IMG/VR virus record: IMGVR_UViG_3300018933_000005
Location: 1-60,076 of that record
Direction: 5' to 3' (one strand)
Source of the DNA: a virus
Length of the DNA stretch: 60,076 nt
Part shown: positions 22,171 to 30,914 of the stretch, piece by piece
Position numbering within the stretch: position 1 is the first letter of the stretch
Layout: every line of letters starts with the position of its first letter
Position numbers and translations under genes: made by a program
Notes under the pieces: model-generated
Database searches by the model: none
What the model saw: the letters and a program-made list of their open reading frames with translations, nothing else
What the model was told of the DNA's origin: nothing

Positions 22171-22386
22171 CAGGGGGACCTTTCGGAGAGATCCTGGTGG
22201 TCAGGGCCGGCCGACGAGGTAGGAGTCGTCGAGTCCGGCCCGATTCAGTTGTGCAGCAGCCCCCGCGGACAAAGTCCGGTAGGAGTGGGAGCCGCCTTTC
22301 AAGCTCTGATTTGAACCTAGCCCCTCGCTTCCGGGAGTGTCAAGACGGAGCTTGAAAGTCATGTCGCGCGCCCCTACCCTCAGGGC
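22171..22386. promoter_or_regulatory. Divergent control region with an 11-base inverted repeat
   Basis: About 215 bases between divergent genes. An exact inverted repeat CTTTCAAGCTC (22296..22306) / GAGCTTGAAAG (22348..22358) flanks a related TTTGAAC word. A second short dyad GGACAAAGTCC is at 22267..22277. The sites are placed to control both directions. Confidence 0.5.
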
Positions 22387-22641
22387 ATGACCAGCCTCCT
22401 CGACACCGCAGCCGCCGCGACCGCACCCCTCGACAGCGCCCTCGGCGACATCGACGAACCCGTCGAGCGGTACGAGGCGATCCGCGAGCTGGAGGATCAC
22501 TTCGAGCGCTTCATCAAGGGGCAACTCCAGAAAACCGCCCTCTGGATGAAGCACGAGCGCGGCATGACCTGGCGAGAGATCGGCGAAGTCATGGGCGGGG
22601 TCACGGCCCAGAGAGCTGAGCAGATCTCCCGCGGCGTATGA
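22387..22641 (+). CDS. Small helix-turn-helix protein
   Basis: 84 residues (MTSLLDTAAAATAPLDSALGD...). An acidic helical N-terminus precedes MTWREIGEVMGGVTAQRAEQISRGV, a sigma-region-4-like HTH. Such proteins are common in Streptomyces mobile elements. It is the first plus-strand gene of the island and could regulate the divergent promoters at 22171..22386. Confidence 0.75.
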   Translation: MTSLLDTAAAATAPLDSALGDIDEPVERYEAIRELEDHFERFIKGQLQKTALWMKHERGMTWREIGEVMGGVTAQRAEQISRGV

Positions 22642-22773
22642 AGGGGAGTGCGCCATGCCTCCGAGTCAACGCCCGGCTGCGCCGTGTCACCATGAGCGGC
22701 CGGTGCAGTGCCAGCGCACCGGCAGTGCAGCCGTAGTGCAGTAGGCCGACGACCACCCCCGGGAGGGGCCACA

Positions 22774-23813
<1,040 letters not shown>

Positions 23814-23821
23814 GCAGACGC

Positions 23822-23863
23822 GACGAAGCCCCCGTCCGGGACCACCCGGGCGGGGGCTTCGTC
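23822..23863. terminator. Bidirectional hairpin terminator
   Basis: Perfect 13-base arms GACGAAGCCCCCG (23822..23834) and its complement (23851..23863), between convergent genes ending at 23813 (+) and 23867 (-). Confidence 0.8.
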
Positions 23864-23866
23864 ATG

Positions 23867-24106
23867 TCAGCGGGTCCGCTTGGACAAGCTGATGGATTTG
23901 TCGATCTCCCTCAGGCCGTTCATGAGGATGCCGGTCGCTTCTTCCGTCCATCCTCCGATGCTCGCTAGGCGGGCTTCGATCCGGTCGAGACGTTCGGCGA
24001 GGGCGAGGAGGGCGTGCGTCTGGGCGGCTCCTGCGGTCACGGGATCGCCGTTCCGGATGGCCTCCTTTGCAAGCTCGCTGGCGAGCGTGTAGTTGCTGGC
24101 TTCCAC
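23867..24106 (-). CDS. Small helical protein of unknown function
   Basis: 79 residues from a GTG at 24106 preceded by GGAAAGGGGAACC. The chain is one or two long helices (NYTLASELAKEAIRNGD; THALLALAERLDRIEARLASIGG), probably a coiled-coil dimer. No family recognised. It converges with the Nudix gene at the terminator. Confidence 0.65.
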   Translation of the reverse strand: MEASNYTLASELAKEAIRNGDPVTAGAAQTHALLALAERLDRIEARLASIGGWTEEATGILMNGLREIDKSISLSKRTR

Positions 24107-24574
24107 GGTTCCCCTTTCCGTGTCTGGCTGCCGGTCGGGGATGACGGTGCCGGGCTGTGGGCCGGCGGGCAATGGGGCGTTTTCGACCCTTCCGATGCGA
24201 GACACAAACACCGATCGAAATCGGCCACTTTTGAGAGCGTTATTCACTGGCATACGGCAGCTTCCGCCGTGTCTCCGTGGCGCACACAGGGGTGTGTACG
24301 CCAGTGCAAGCGGGCTGGTCAGGGAATCTCGCTCAGGCAAACTGGCAGGTCAAGTACCCTGATTGAGCTTGCTCACGGGCTGTTTTGTCTCAAGTCGATG
24401 GTGGCGCATCCTGCCCTCTAGCGGTCCGTGGCCGGAACGGATCCGTTGTAGCGTCCTGATCGTCGCTGTCACCCAGACAGCACAACGGCCGGGCGTGCCA
24501 CCGCCCGGCCGTCGCAAGTCCCAGCGGGCCCTACCCCGCTGGTCAAACGAGTCCCAGCTAGAGAGAGGACTGTT
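24107..24574. promoter_or_regulatory. Long divergent non-coding region with hairpins
   Basis: 468 bases without a convincing gene, between divergent starts at 24106 and 24575. It holds a broken dyad CACTGGC (24245..24251) / GCCAGTG (24300..24306) and a strong hairpin ACGGCCGGGCG (24485..24495) / CGCCCGGCCGT (24502..24512). The hairpin lies 60-90 bases before the plus-strand start and could be an attenuator in its leader, or the terminator of a small RNA. Confidence 0.45.
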
Positions 24575-24814
24575 GTGAGTCCCATCGTATCCACAGGTGG
24601 TGGCAAGCTTTCCCGGAGGAAAGTTTGCCACCACGGTGAGCCCTCCACCGGATCGTCCCGGTCGCGCCTGGCTGCTGCCGGGGTGATCGCGGTCGCCTCG
24701 CTGGTCCCGGTCTTCATGCCGGCGTTGGAGGTCCGGCCGCAGCCGGAGGTGAACGTCCAGGTGCACCAGGTGTGCACGGCGGAGGGCAACGCCGTCTGCC
24801 GGTTCGAGCGCTAG
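24575..24814 (+). CDS. Small probable exported or membrane-anchored protein
   Basis: 79 residues from a GTG at 24575 with AGAGAGGAC five bases upstream. A basic N-terminus (SRRKVCHHGEPSTGSSRSR) precedes one hydrophobic segment LAAAGVIAVASLVPVFMPALEV, and a short outer part with two Cys (HQVCTAEGNAVCRFER) that could form a disulfide. The layout fits a Tat/Sec-exported or anchored small protein. A perfect 17-base hairpin terminator follows, so it is its own transcription unit. Confidence 0.6.
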   Translation: MSPIVSTGGGKLSRRKVCHHGEPSTGSSRSRLAAAGVIAVASLVPVFMPALEVRPQPEVNVQVHQVCTAEGNAVCRFER

Positions 24815-24820
24815 CGGTAT

Positions 24821-24859
24821 GACGACGGCCCCCGCCCAGAACGGGCGGGGGCCGTCGTC
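24821..24859. terminator. Strong bidirectional terminator
   Basis: Perfect 17-base arms (24821..24837 and 24843..24859) with a 5-base loop, between convergent genes ending at 24814 (+) and 24866 (-). Confidence 0.85.
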
Positions 24860-24865
24860 GTGTGC

Positions 24866-25114
24866 TCAGCCGAGGTAGTCGATCTGCAGCACGGTGACGG
24901 TCTTCGAGGTGTGGCCGACCAGGAGAAGCGCGGTGACATCCTCCGTGACGATTCTGCGTATGACCTCGTTCTCGACCTCTCCGTAGGGCCGAGTGGTACC
25001 GATGGGGTCCTCGCAGGCATCAGCGAGGGCCAGCGTGAGCTGCTCGCTGGCGCGCTGCGGAAGGGCGTCGTAGACAGCCTCCGCGGCCGGGTCGTACTTC
25101 AGTCTGTAGGTCAC
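24866..25114 (-). CDS. RelE/ParE-like toxin
   Basis: 82 residues from a GTG at 25114 (VTYRLKYDPAAEAVYDALPQRASEQL). Layout is RelE/ParE-like: an N-terminal strand, two helices, then strands IGTTRPYGEV, ENEVIRRIV, VTALLLVG and a closing KTVTVLQIDYLG. RelE toxins cut mRNA in the ribosome; ParE toxins poison gyrase. The gene is downstream of a small helical protein (25231..25518), probably its partner, though 116 bases separate them. Confidence 0.7.
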   Translation of the reverse strand: MTYRLKYDPAAEAVYDALPQRASEQLTLALADACEDPIGTTRPYGEVENEVIRRIVTEDVTALLLVGHTSKTVTVLQIDYLG

Positions 25115-25230
25115 GTCCGCTTCCTTGCGTCCCGTTCCACCCGGTCTTTCAGCCGGTTTCCTGCTGTCCCCTCGACACCCTGAGGCAACAGCGTAGCCGC
25201 TCCGGGACGCTGCGTGACCTGCTTGTCTGA

Positions 25231-25518
25231 TTAGGCCGCTCCATGTGCGCGGATGCTCACGGCTTCGCGCTGGACGCGGTCGGTGGCGTCGATCCACTCG
25301 CCGGGCGGCTCCTCGCCGCGGGCCTCGTACTCGGCCAGCTCACGGCCGCGCTCGACAGCGGCGAGGGTGTTCTTCGCGATGCGTTCCCACTTGGCGAAGA
25401 CCGTCAGCAGCTCGTGGGCCGGCGCGCGGTTGATCTCGGACAGGAAGCGCTGGGCTAGGTCCGGGCTTCCGAGGGCCTCGCGGATGGTCTCGATCGTCCA
25501 CTGCTGCTCGCCGCTCAT
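25231..25518 (-). CDS. Probable antitoxin-like partner of the RelE/ParE-like protein
   Basis: 95 residues from an ATG at 25518 (MSGEQQWTIETIREALGSPDLAQRF...). It is helical: LAQRFLSEINRAPAHELLTVFAKWERIAKNTLAAVERGRELAEYEARG. Proteins of this kind are found upstream of RelE-like genes in Streptomyces. I infer partnership from position; no DNA-binding motif is obvious. The upstream spacer contains four evenly spaced GTAC words. Confidence 0.6.
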   Translation of the reverse strand: MSGEQQWTIETIREALGSPDLAQRFLSEINRAPAHELLTVFAKWERIAKNTLAAVERGRELAEYEARGEEPPGEWIDATDRVQREAVSIRAHGAA

Positions 25519-25617
25519 AGCCTCAGTCCCAAGATCGCTCGCCCCGTGGTGATATCGGGTTCGAGGGTAGCGGGAAAGTTGCGGGTTGAGTTGTGGAGTA
25601 GTCAACATCTCCCACCC

Positions 25618-25669
25618 GTACAAGCGTCTTGCTGTACGCCGTCCGGGCCCGTACACCACACGCCTGTAC
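25618..25669. promoter_or_regulatory. Four evenly spaced GTAC words upstream of the toxin-partner gene
   Basis: GTAC occurs at 25618, 25634, 25651 and 25666 (spacing 15-17 bases), two of them as CTGTACGCC. They lie 100-150 bases upstream of the antitoxin-like gene. Could be an operator array. Confidence 0.4.
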
Positions 25670-25672
25670 GCC

Positions 25673-25885
25673 TCACGTCCCCGGCAGGGTGTCCTGCTCG
25701 ATGTCCCACCGGCCGCGCCGCGGCGCCGTCCGGAGCGCGAGCTTCTCCCGGCAGTCCTCCCCGAGGCCCCACCGTCGGGCGCGGGGGTCGCGCAACGGCC
25801 GGCCGCACATCCGGCAGACGACGCGCGGGCGCCCCTCACCCGGGCCGGGGGCACCGGGGAGGGGCGCATCGTCGGGGGGCGGCAT
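25673..25885 (-). CDS. DUF6011-like zinc protein
   Basis: 70 residues. VVCRMCGRPLRDPRARRWGLGEDCREK is the DUF6011 motif: CxxCGRxL, then a Gly-rich turn and a last Cys. The protein probably binds one zinc. It is common in Streptomyces phages and plasmids as small stand-alone genes. Confidence 0.75.
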   Translation of the reverse strand: MPPPDDAPLPGAPGPGEGRPRVVCRMCGRPLRDPRARRWGLGEDCREKLALRTAPRRGRWDIEQDTLPGT

Positions 25886-25889
25886 GCGG

Positions 25890-26150
25890 TCAGGATGTCA
25901 GGCCGGGCGGGCGGGATGTCCGTTCGATCGCCGCGCATTCCAGCGCGTCGGCTTCCTGGTCGATGGCCGCGGCGGCGGTCTCCAGGTCGCATTCGGGGTC
26001 GCCGGCGAGGTTCCGCCACGAGTCGGCGACGGCCCGCAGGTAGGCGACGACCGCGTCGCACGGCATGTACGGCTGCCCGTCGCTGGCGGTCACGATCGGC
26101 AGCCGGGTCACCGCCGGGGAGACGTGCTCGCCGTCCTCGGGATCGGTCAT
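25890..26150 (-). CDS. Small unknown protein
   Basis: 86 residues from an ATG at 26150 (MTDPEDGEHVSPAVTRLPIVTASDGQPYMPCDAVVAYLRAVADSWRNLAGD...). It ends in a helix with several Cys/Glu residues. Coupled to the upstream gene by an ATGA overlap. No family recognised. Confidence 0.65.
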   Translation of the reverse strand: MTDPEDGEHVSPAVTRLPIVTASDGQPYMPCDAVVAYLRAVADSWRNLAGDPECDLETAAAAIDQEADALECAAIERTSRPPGLTS

Positions 26151-26788
26151 GCCGCCCTCCGGTCGGCTATGGGCCGCAGGGCCCGGAGTTCGGTGAACCC
26201 GTACTGCCGGCCGCACGAGCAGCGCTTGCCGGGGGTGGAGAGGGTGACGGACAGCGGCCCGCCGCAGTCGGCGCAGGCGAGGGTGACGCGCCGCTCGGGC
26301 CGCTCGCCGGTGATCTGCCCGCGGCAGGCGGCGGTGATCTGCCGGACCTCGGCGTAGAACTCTTCGAACGCCGGGTGGCTGCTAGCCGCCCAGGGGAGGT
26401 TGTTGCGGAGCGCGGCCACGGTCTGGTCGCACTGCTCCTGCAGCCCGCCCGTCCACCGGGGGTGGGTGAAGCCCAGGTGGTCGTGCCAGTCGGCCTGCCA
26501 GGTCTGCAGGATGGTGACGACGCCGCCGCGGGCGGAGAGCGACAGCGGCTCCAGGCGGGCGGGGATGGGGGCGGTGCGGGAGCCGGACACGGCCGGCCCG
26601 CCCGAGCCGCGGCCGGGGACGAGGGCGCCGCGCAGGCGGGCGTACAGCCCGTCCGGGCCCGGGAGCGCGGCGAGGTTGGCGTCGGCCCGCTGCTGGCAGC
26701 GCAGGCACGCCTGACGCCCCAGCTCGTCGGCGAACAGCAGGCTGCCGCAGCAGGTGCAGCGGGGGGCGGTGTCGACGGCGGTGTCCAT
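26147..26788 (-). CDS. Protein with two zinc ribbons
   Basis: 213 residues. The N-terminus has CTCCGSLLFADELGRQACLRC and the C-terminus CADCGGPLSVTLSTPGKRCSCG, two four-Cys ribbons, around a helical core (VTILQTWQADWHDHLGFTHPRWTGGLQEQCDQTVAALRNNLPW). This build is known from Streptomyces phage and plasmid proteins without assigned function; nucleic-acid binding is likely. Confidence 0.7.
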   Translation of the reverse strand: MDTAVDTAPRCTCCGSLLFADELGRQACLRCQQRADANLAALPGPDGLYARLRGALVPGRGSGGPAVSGSRTAPIPARLEPLSLSARGGVVTILQTWQADWHDHLGFTHPRWTGGLQEQCDQTVAALRNNLPWAASSHPAFEEFYAEVRQITAACRGQITGERPERRVTLACADCGGPLSVTLSTPGKRCSCGRQYGFTELRALRPIADRRAA

Positions 26789-26838
26789 GGTGGCTCCTCC
26801 GAATGGTGCGGGCGGTACGGGGTGTGCGGGTGGTGCGG

Positions 26839-27387
26839 TCAGGGCTTCCAGTTGGGGCCGCGGAGGGCGGGCGGAACGTCGGTCATGGGAGTGCCGGGGT
26901 CAAATGCTCGGGCCATGCCAGCGGAGCCTCCCGGGCGGGGGCTGGGCGGTTCGGGCTCGGGCCTGTCGAGACCGGCGAGGATCTCGTCGGTGAGGCCGTA
27001 GCCCTCGGCAAGGGCGAGCAGCGTGGGGCAGTCGTTGATGTGCTCAACTGCGGGGTCTTCGAGTTGGCCGCGGCTTCCGCAGCCTTCACAGGCGGAGGAC
27101 TGCCAAGCGCCGCCATAAGGCGCGTGGTGTTCGAGAATCTTGCGATCGGCTGTGCAGCGGCGGAGGACGGCTGCCGGGTTGTGGTGAGCGATGTGGACGG
27201 CGTCGCTGGTGCAGGCATCAGTGATGTACGCAGCGGCGAAGACAGGTTCGTTGGTTTCGTGGACTTCAAGGACGCCGGGTTCGTCGGTCCGAGAAGGGAC
27301 CGTCTTCCAGGGGCCCTCGGTGGCGAGTCGGGCGATGGCTTCGGTCCGAGTGATCTGCTGCTCGATCCAGCCACGGAGGTCAGTCAT
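26839..27387 (-). CDS. DUF6221-like protein
   Basis: 182 residues. WIEQQITRTEAIARLATEGPWKTV, then HIAHHNPAAVLRRCTADRKILEHHAPYGG and a Cys pair CEGCGSRG give the DUF6221 pattern found in Streptomyces phages and islands. The normal motif H-I-A-x-H-x-P-x-x-V-L is intact. The Pro-rich C-terminal tail looks disordered. Function unknown. Confidence 0.8.
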   Translation of the reverse strand: MTDLRGWIEQQITRTEAIARLATEGPWKTVPSRTDEPGVLEVHETNEPVFAAAYITDACTSDAVHIAHHNPAAVLRRCTADRKILEHHAPYGGAWQSSACEGCGSRGQLEDPAVEHINDCPTLLALAEGYGLTDEILAGLDRPEPEPPSPRPGGSAGMARAFDPGTPMTDVPPALRGPNWKP

Positions 27388-27441
27388 GGGTAACTCCTGA
27401 CGTGGTACAGGGCCCGGCCGGTGGGGGCGGCCGGGCAGGGA

Positions 27442-27966
27442 TCAGTGCTGGGGGTCGTTGAGGGCGCGGATCGTGTCGCAGGGCCAGAACATCCCGCAGT
27501 CGTTGCAGGTGTTGGTGCGGCGGCCGTGGGTGTGGAGGGCGCGGACGCGGTCGAGCCTGTCGCTGAGGGCGCGGGCTCCAGCGGCGTACTCATCGACCAT
27601 GAGGCCAAGCCGCTTCACCTCGGCGAGGAGGTCGGCCTGCTCGGCGTCGGCCACGGCCATCACGGCGTCGGTGCGGGAGGAGTGCAGCTTGAGTGCGAGG
27701 TCGCGCTCGTACTTGCTCATGTCCTGCCAGTTGAGGCCGTCGGCGCGGGTGAGCGCGCGGGCGTACTGCTGGCGGCGGTCGTCGGCGGCCGGGCCCGGTG
27801 CGGCGGGCTCCGACTTCCGCTCCAGCAGTGTCGAGGCCGCGTCCGGCTCCGGGCAGTCGATGCGGGAGCAGGTAACGTAGCCGCCCTCGCCGACGAACAG
27901 GGACTCGCCGCGGCAGGCGGGGCAGCGTCCCCGCACCCGCGGGAAGCGGTTGGTCTGGTCAGTCAT
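27442..27966 (-). CDS. DUF6085-like zinc-ribbon protein
   Basis: 174 residues. The N-terminal GRCPACRGESLFVGEGGYVTCSRIDCPEPDAASTLL is the DUF6085 zinc ribbon. A helical middle follows, and the end has NTCNDCGMFWPCDTIRAL, a second Cys cluster. The family is known to me only from Streptomyces phages and plasmids. The short spacing to neighbours places it in the same operon. Confidence 0.8.
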   Translation of the reverse strand: MTDQTNRFPRVRGRCPACRGESLFVGEGGYVTCSRIDCPEPDAASTLLERKSEPAAPGPAADDRRQQYARALTRADGLNWQDMSKYERDLALKLHSSRTDAVMAVADAEQADLLAEVKRLGLMVDEYAAGARALSDRLDRVRALHTHGRRTNTCNDCGMFWPCDTIRALNDPQH

Positions 27967-27982
27967 CGGGTCTCCTTCGGGT

Positions 27983-28312
27983 TCACAGGCCGGTGAGCAG
28001 GGTCACGGGCTGGGCGTCGGGGTGATCGGGGTCGGACCAGTCCGCGATCCACAGGCAGCCGGGGTCGTCACCGCGGGCCGGGTCGGGCGCGCTGAACACC
28101 GCCCGCGTGCGGACGACCATGTCGACGCAGTCGGGGTCGAGACCGAGGGTGGGGTCGAGAGTCCTCAGGTGGGCCTCGAACGCGGCCAACACGGCGTGCT
28201 TGTCGTGGTGGCCGAGGGCGAGCATGTCGCCCATGTCGCCGACCGCGGCGACGGGAATGCCGTGGTAGACGCCCTCCATCGCGGGGGTCTGGGCTGTGGC
28301 GGCAGTGGTCAT
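27983..28312 (-). CDS. Unknown protein
   Basis: 109 residues from an ATG at 28312 preceded by GAGGATCG (MTTAATAQTPAMEGVYHGIPVAAVGDMGDMLALGHHDKHAV). The tail DPGCLWIADWSDPDHPDAQPVTLLTGL ends in a strand. No family recognised. Confidence 0.65.
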   Translation of the reverse strand: MTTAATAQTPAMEGVYHGIPVAAVGDMGDMLALGHHDKHAVLAAFEAHLRTLDPTLGLDPDCVDMVVRTRAVFSAPDPARGDDPGCLWIADWSDPDHPDAQPVTLLTGL

Positions 28313-28320
28313 CGATCCTC

Positions 28321-28689
28321 CTAGTTGGCGAGTTCCAGCAGGACAGCGGCGTGGCAGTGGTCCGGCTGGCCGTCGGCGGGAAGCGGGCACCAGCAGGTGA
28401 GGTCGCGGCCGTATAGCAACTGGCGGGCGAGGTCCCGGAGCGGCCCCTGCTCGGGCTGGGTGATCCAGGCGCGGAACGCCTCGGTGGCGTATCGGCGGGC
28501 TTCGGCCGCGGTAGCGAAGGTTCCGACGCCCGCGCCGTTGTCGTGGGCGACGACATAGCCGCCGTGTGGGGCTTCGATGAGGCGGTAGGGGTTGCCGAAT
28601 CGGGTGGGGCGTCCGACATAGACGGCGCTGGCGGGTGCGCGCCAGCCCTTGGTGCGGCGGCGCTGGATGCGGCGGGGCGTGGTGGTCAC
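28321..28689 (-). CDS. DUF4326 protein
   Basis: 122 residues from a GTG at 28689. RRTKGWRAPASAVYVGRPTRFGNPYRL, AEARRYATEAFRAWI, LLYGRDLTCWCPLPADGQPDHCHAAVLLELAN is the complete DUF4326 pattern with its conserved CWCP and CHA. DUF4326 is widespread in phages and plasmids; a nucleotide or macrodomain-like ligand has been suggested for similar folds, but its role is not established. Overlaps the upstream gene by four bases. Confidence 0.88.
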   Translation of the reverse strand: MTTTPRRIQRRRTKGWRAPASAVYVGRPTRFGNPYRLIEAPHGGYVVAHDNGAGVGTFATAAEARRYATEAFRAWITQPEQGPLRDLARQLLYGRDLTCWCPLPADGQPDHCHAAVLLELAN

Positions 28690-29603
28690 TGGTTCTCCAT
28701 GGGGGTGTTGAGGGCGGCGGTGATCCGGCGGGCGATGGCGGGGTGTTCGGCGGCGAGCGCCTCGGCGAGCCGGCGGGCGGCGAGGACTGCGGCGGCGGCT
28801 GTCTCGTACCGCCGCTGCCACCCGTCGGCCTCGGCGGCGACACCCTCCAGGTGCGCGGCGGCCCGGGCTGCCTCTTCGGCGCAGGCGAGCTGCAGGCCAG
28901 CGTGCTCCTCGTCGGCCTCCCTTATCGCCGCGCGAGCGATCTCGCCGGCGACCTGCTCGTCCAGGTCCCAGGCGCGGCAGATCACGGACCGCCAGCGGGC
29001 GAGACGCTCCTCGTCGGTCTCGGCGTGCACCCGGTCGAGGCGCTCGATCACCTCGCCGAACGCGGCGGCCATGCCCTCGTTGACGCGGGCGGACTCCGGG
29101 TTGCGGGCCGCGGCGGCGCTGCGGGCGGCCCGGTCCCGCTGGCCGGCCAGCCAGGAACGGAGCGAACCCGGGGCGGCGTGCGGGTGCGGGGTGTCGTACA
29201 GGCCGTCCGCCTGGGCAAGGTGGATCAGCTCATCGAGGGCCGCCCGCTCCTCCGGAGCCGCTGTGCGCCCGTCTGAGGCGTCGGGAGAGGGCGGGTCGGG
29301 CTGCGAGACCTGGGAGCCGGGTTCGGGGCTCTCAGGGGCCTTCTCGCCGTTCCTCGGGGCGGGTTCAGGGACAGGGCTCGGTGCCATCGGGTTCTCCTCG
29401 GGGTCTGTGCGGGCTTCTGACGGGCTGTGGGCGGGCGGCCGGGGCCCGGGAGGATCCGGGGCGGGAGCGGCCTTCCGGCGGGCGCTGGCGGCCTCGGCGA
29501 GCTGCCGTATCCCGCGGCGCAGCAGCGGCGCCTCCTCCGGCAGCAGCGCGCCCCGCTCCGCCCGATCCACCAGATGCAGCAGGAAGTCGACGTCCGCGGC
29601 CAT
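28686..29603 (-). CDS. Helical unknown protein
   Basis: 305 residues from an ATG at 29603. After a short N-terminal helix pair (VDFLLHLVDRAERGALLPEEAPLLRRGIRQLAEAA), about 90 residues are Pro/Ser/Glu-rich, then a long alanine- and glutamate-rich coiled coil runs to the C-terminus. No family recognised. It starts inside the stop of the methyltransferase gene. Similar coiled proteins occur at 41138..41734, which also opens with a Pro-rich part. Confidence 0.65.
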   Translation of the reverse strand: MAADVDFLLHLVDRAERGALLPEEAPLLRRGIRQLAEAASARRKAAPAPDPPGPRPPAHSPSEARTDPEENPMAPSPVPEPAPRNGEKAPESPEPGSQVSQPDPPSPDASDGRTAAPEERAALDELIHLAQADGLYDTPHPHAAPGSLRSWLAGQRDRAARSAAAARNPESARVNEGMAAAFGEVIERLDRVHAETDEERLARWRSVICRAWDLDEQVAGEIARAAIREADEEHAGLQLACAEEAARAAAHLEGVAAEADGWQRRYETAAAAVLAARRLAEALAAEHPAIARRITAALNTPMENQ

Positions 29604-30292
29604 CACGCGGCCACCCCCTCGGCGCGAAGTTGGACGGCGGCCTGCTCGCCCAGGAAGGCCGTGTACGCGGGCGGGATCGCCTCCACGAGCTCCTCGTGAA
29701 CGTCGGTCCAGTCGATGCCGAGCGCGGCCTGCATCTCTGCGACGGACGCTTTGCCGCCGCCCTTGCCGTAGACCGCGAGGTACTCGCCGTCGTGGTACTG
29801 GCCGTGCCGCCAGCCGCGGACCCGGCCCCGGTGCGGGGTGTGTGGCGGGGCCATCGGCGTCCAGCCGTGGCACTCGAAGCGTCGGTGCCGGATGATCGGC
29901 AGGCCGAACATCGTGCCGCACAGCACCACGTCCGGGCGGGCCTCGGGGTTCTCGATGACGTAGGGCCGGCCGGTGGCGAGCATCGCGGCCCGGCCCGCGG
30001 GCAGCAGGTTCGGGTAGCGGTCCCGCAGGCGGCGGTTGGTGCCCTTGGTGATCGCGGCGCCGTACTGGCAGGGCCAGCTCGCGTGGATGAGGTCGTACTC
30101 GTGGCCGTGGGCGGCGATGTACTCGATCGCGTCGGCCTGGACGAACGTGAACGGGTACCGCGGCCGGGGCGCGATGTCGACGCCGGTGACGTCGAACCCG
30201 GCGCGGTAGTAGCCCATGCTCGCGCCGCCGGCGCAGCAGCAGGCGTCCAGGAGGCGGAGCCCGTTCCACGGGCGTTCCGGCAGACGGGCCAT
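29603..30292 (-). CDS. Phage DNA methyltransferase, C5-cytosine type
   Basis: 229 residues from an ATG at 30292. Motif I LLDACCCAGGASMGYYRAGFDVTGVD, then YDLIHASWPCQ (motif IV with the catalytic Cys) and YVIENPEA (motif VI). There is no recognisable large target-recognition domain between motifs VIII and IX, so this is a compact phage form. It would methylate phage DNA, likely against host restriction. The WPCQ is unusual, since PPCQ is normal. No cognate nuclease is visible nearby, so it is probably an orphan enzyme. Confidence 0.8.
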   Translation of the reverse strand: MARLPERPWNGLRLLDACCCAGGASMGYYRAGFDVTGVDIAPRPRYPFTFVQADAIEYIAAHGHEYDLIHASWPCQYGAAITKGTNRRLRDRYPNLLPAGRAAMLATGRPYVIENPEARPDVVLCGTMFGLPIIRHRRFECHGWTPMAPPHTPHRGRVRGWRHGQYHDGEYLAVYGKGGGKASVAEMQAALGIDWTDVHEELVEAIPPAYTAFLGEQAAVQLRAEGVAA

Positions 30293-30576
30293 CACGCGGC
30301 CTCGCTTTCGGTGGTGGGGACGGGGCGCAGGGCTGCGGCGAGGGCGGCGCGGTTCGCGGCGGCCCGGGCGGGGGTGACCGGCTGCCGGCGCCGGTCGTAG
30401 TCGCGGATGCGGACCACGGGCAGGGCCTCGGCGAAGAGGCGCTCCTCCTCGGTGGCGGGCCGGTGGAGGGCGACGCGGACCTTGTTGACGGTCGCCCGGT
30501 GGCAGCCGAGCCGGTGCGCGATGTGGTCGTCCGTGTGGCCCGCCAGGATCAGGGCGGCGATGTCGGAGCGGATCAC
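30292..30576 (-). CDS. Helix-turn-helix protein
   Basis: 94 residues from a GTG at 30576 overlapping the upstream stop (GTGA). VIRSDIAALILAGHTDDHIAHRLGCHRATVNKVRVALHRP is a clear HTH of the resolvase/Trp-repressor-like type. The C-terminal half is basic and Ala-rich. It lies between an XRE protein and a methyltransferase, all coupled. Confidence 0.75.
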   Translation of the reverse strand: MIRSDIAALILAGHTDDHIAHRLGCHRATVNKVRVALHRPATEEERLFAEALPVVRIRDYDRRRQPVTPARAAANRAALAAALRPVPTTESEAA

Positions 30577-30914
30577 GACTCGGCTCCGCACGTGCGGCAG
30601 GCGAAGCCCGCAGGCGGTGAATCGAGACAGGCATGGCACTTCGGCTCGGCGAGTAGTCGCTCCGGAGGGAGTTCGAAGACCTTTGCCAAGGCCACAAGTT
30701 CGTCCACGGTCACGGGTCGGAAGCCGCCAGTCGCGTGGGTTCCGATCTCGATCCTGCAGAGCGAGCTGGGGTTCATCCGGTGCCCGTTCTCCACGACCTT
30801 GCGGGTAAGTCCGCGAAGGGACAGGCCGCGCGCCTCGCGCAGTCGGCGGACGTTCTCGGCGACGATGCGGGAGACCTGCACATCGCTCTCGGTGCGAGCG
30901 TTCTTCCCGGTCAC
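30573..30914 (-). CDS. XRE-family regulator with zinc-ribbon tail
   Basis: 113 residues from a GTG at 30914 (VTGKNARTESDVQVSRIVAENVRRLREARG). Residues ~17-85 are a Cro/CI-type HTH (LSLRGLTRKVVENGHRMNPSSLCRIEIG... VTVDELVALAKVFELPPERLL); the tail has CHACLDSPPAGFACRTCG, one zinc ribbon. It may regulate early genes together with the HTH protein downstream, to which it is coupled. Confidence 0.8.
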   Translation of the reverse strand: MTGKNARTESDVQVSRIVAENVRRLREARGLSLRGLTRKVVENGHRMNPSSLCRIEIGTHATGGFRPVTVDELVALAKVFELPPERLLAEPKCHACLDSPPAGFACRTCGAES

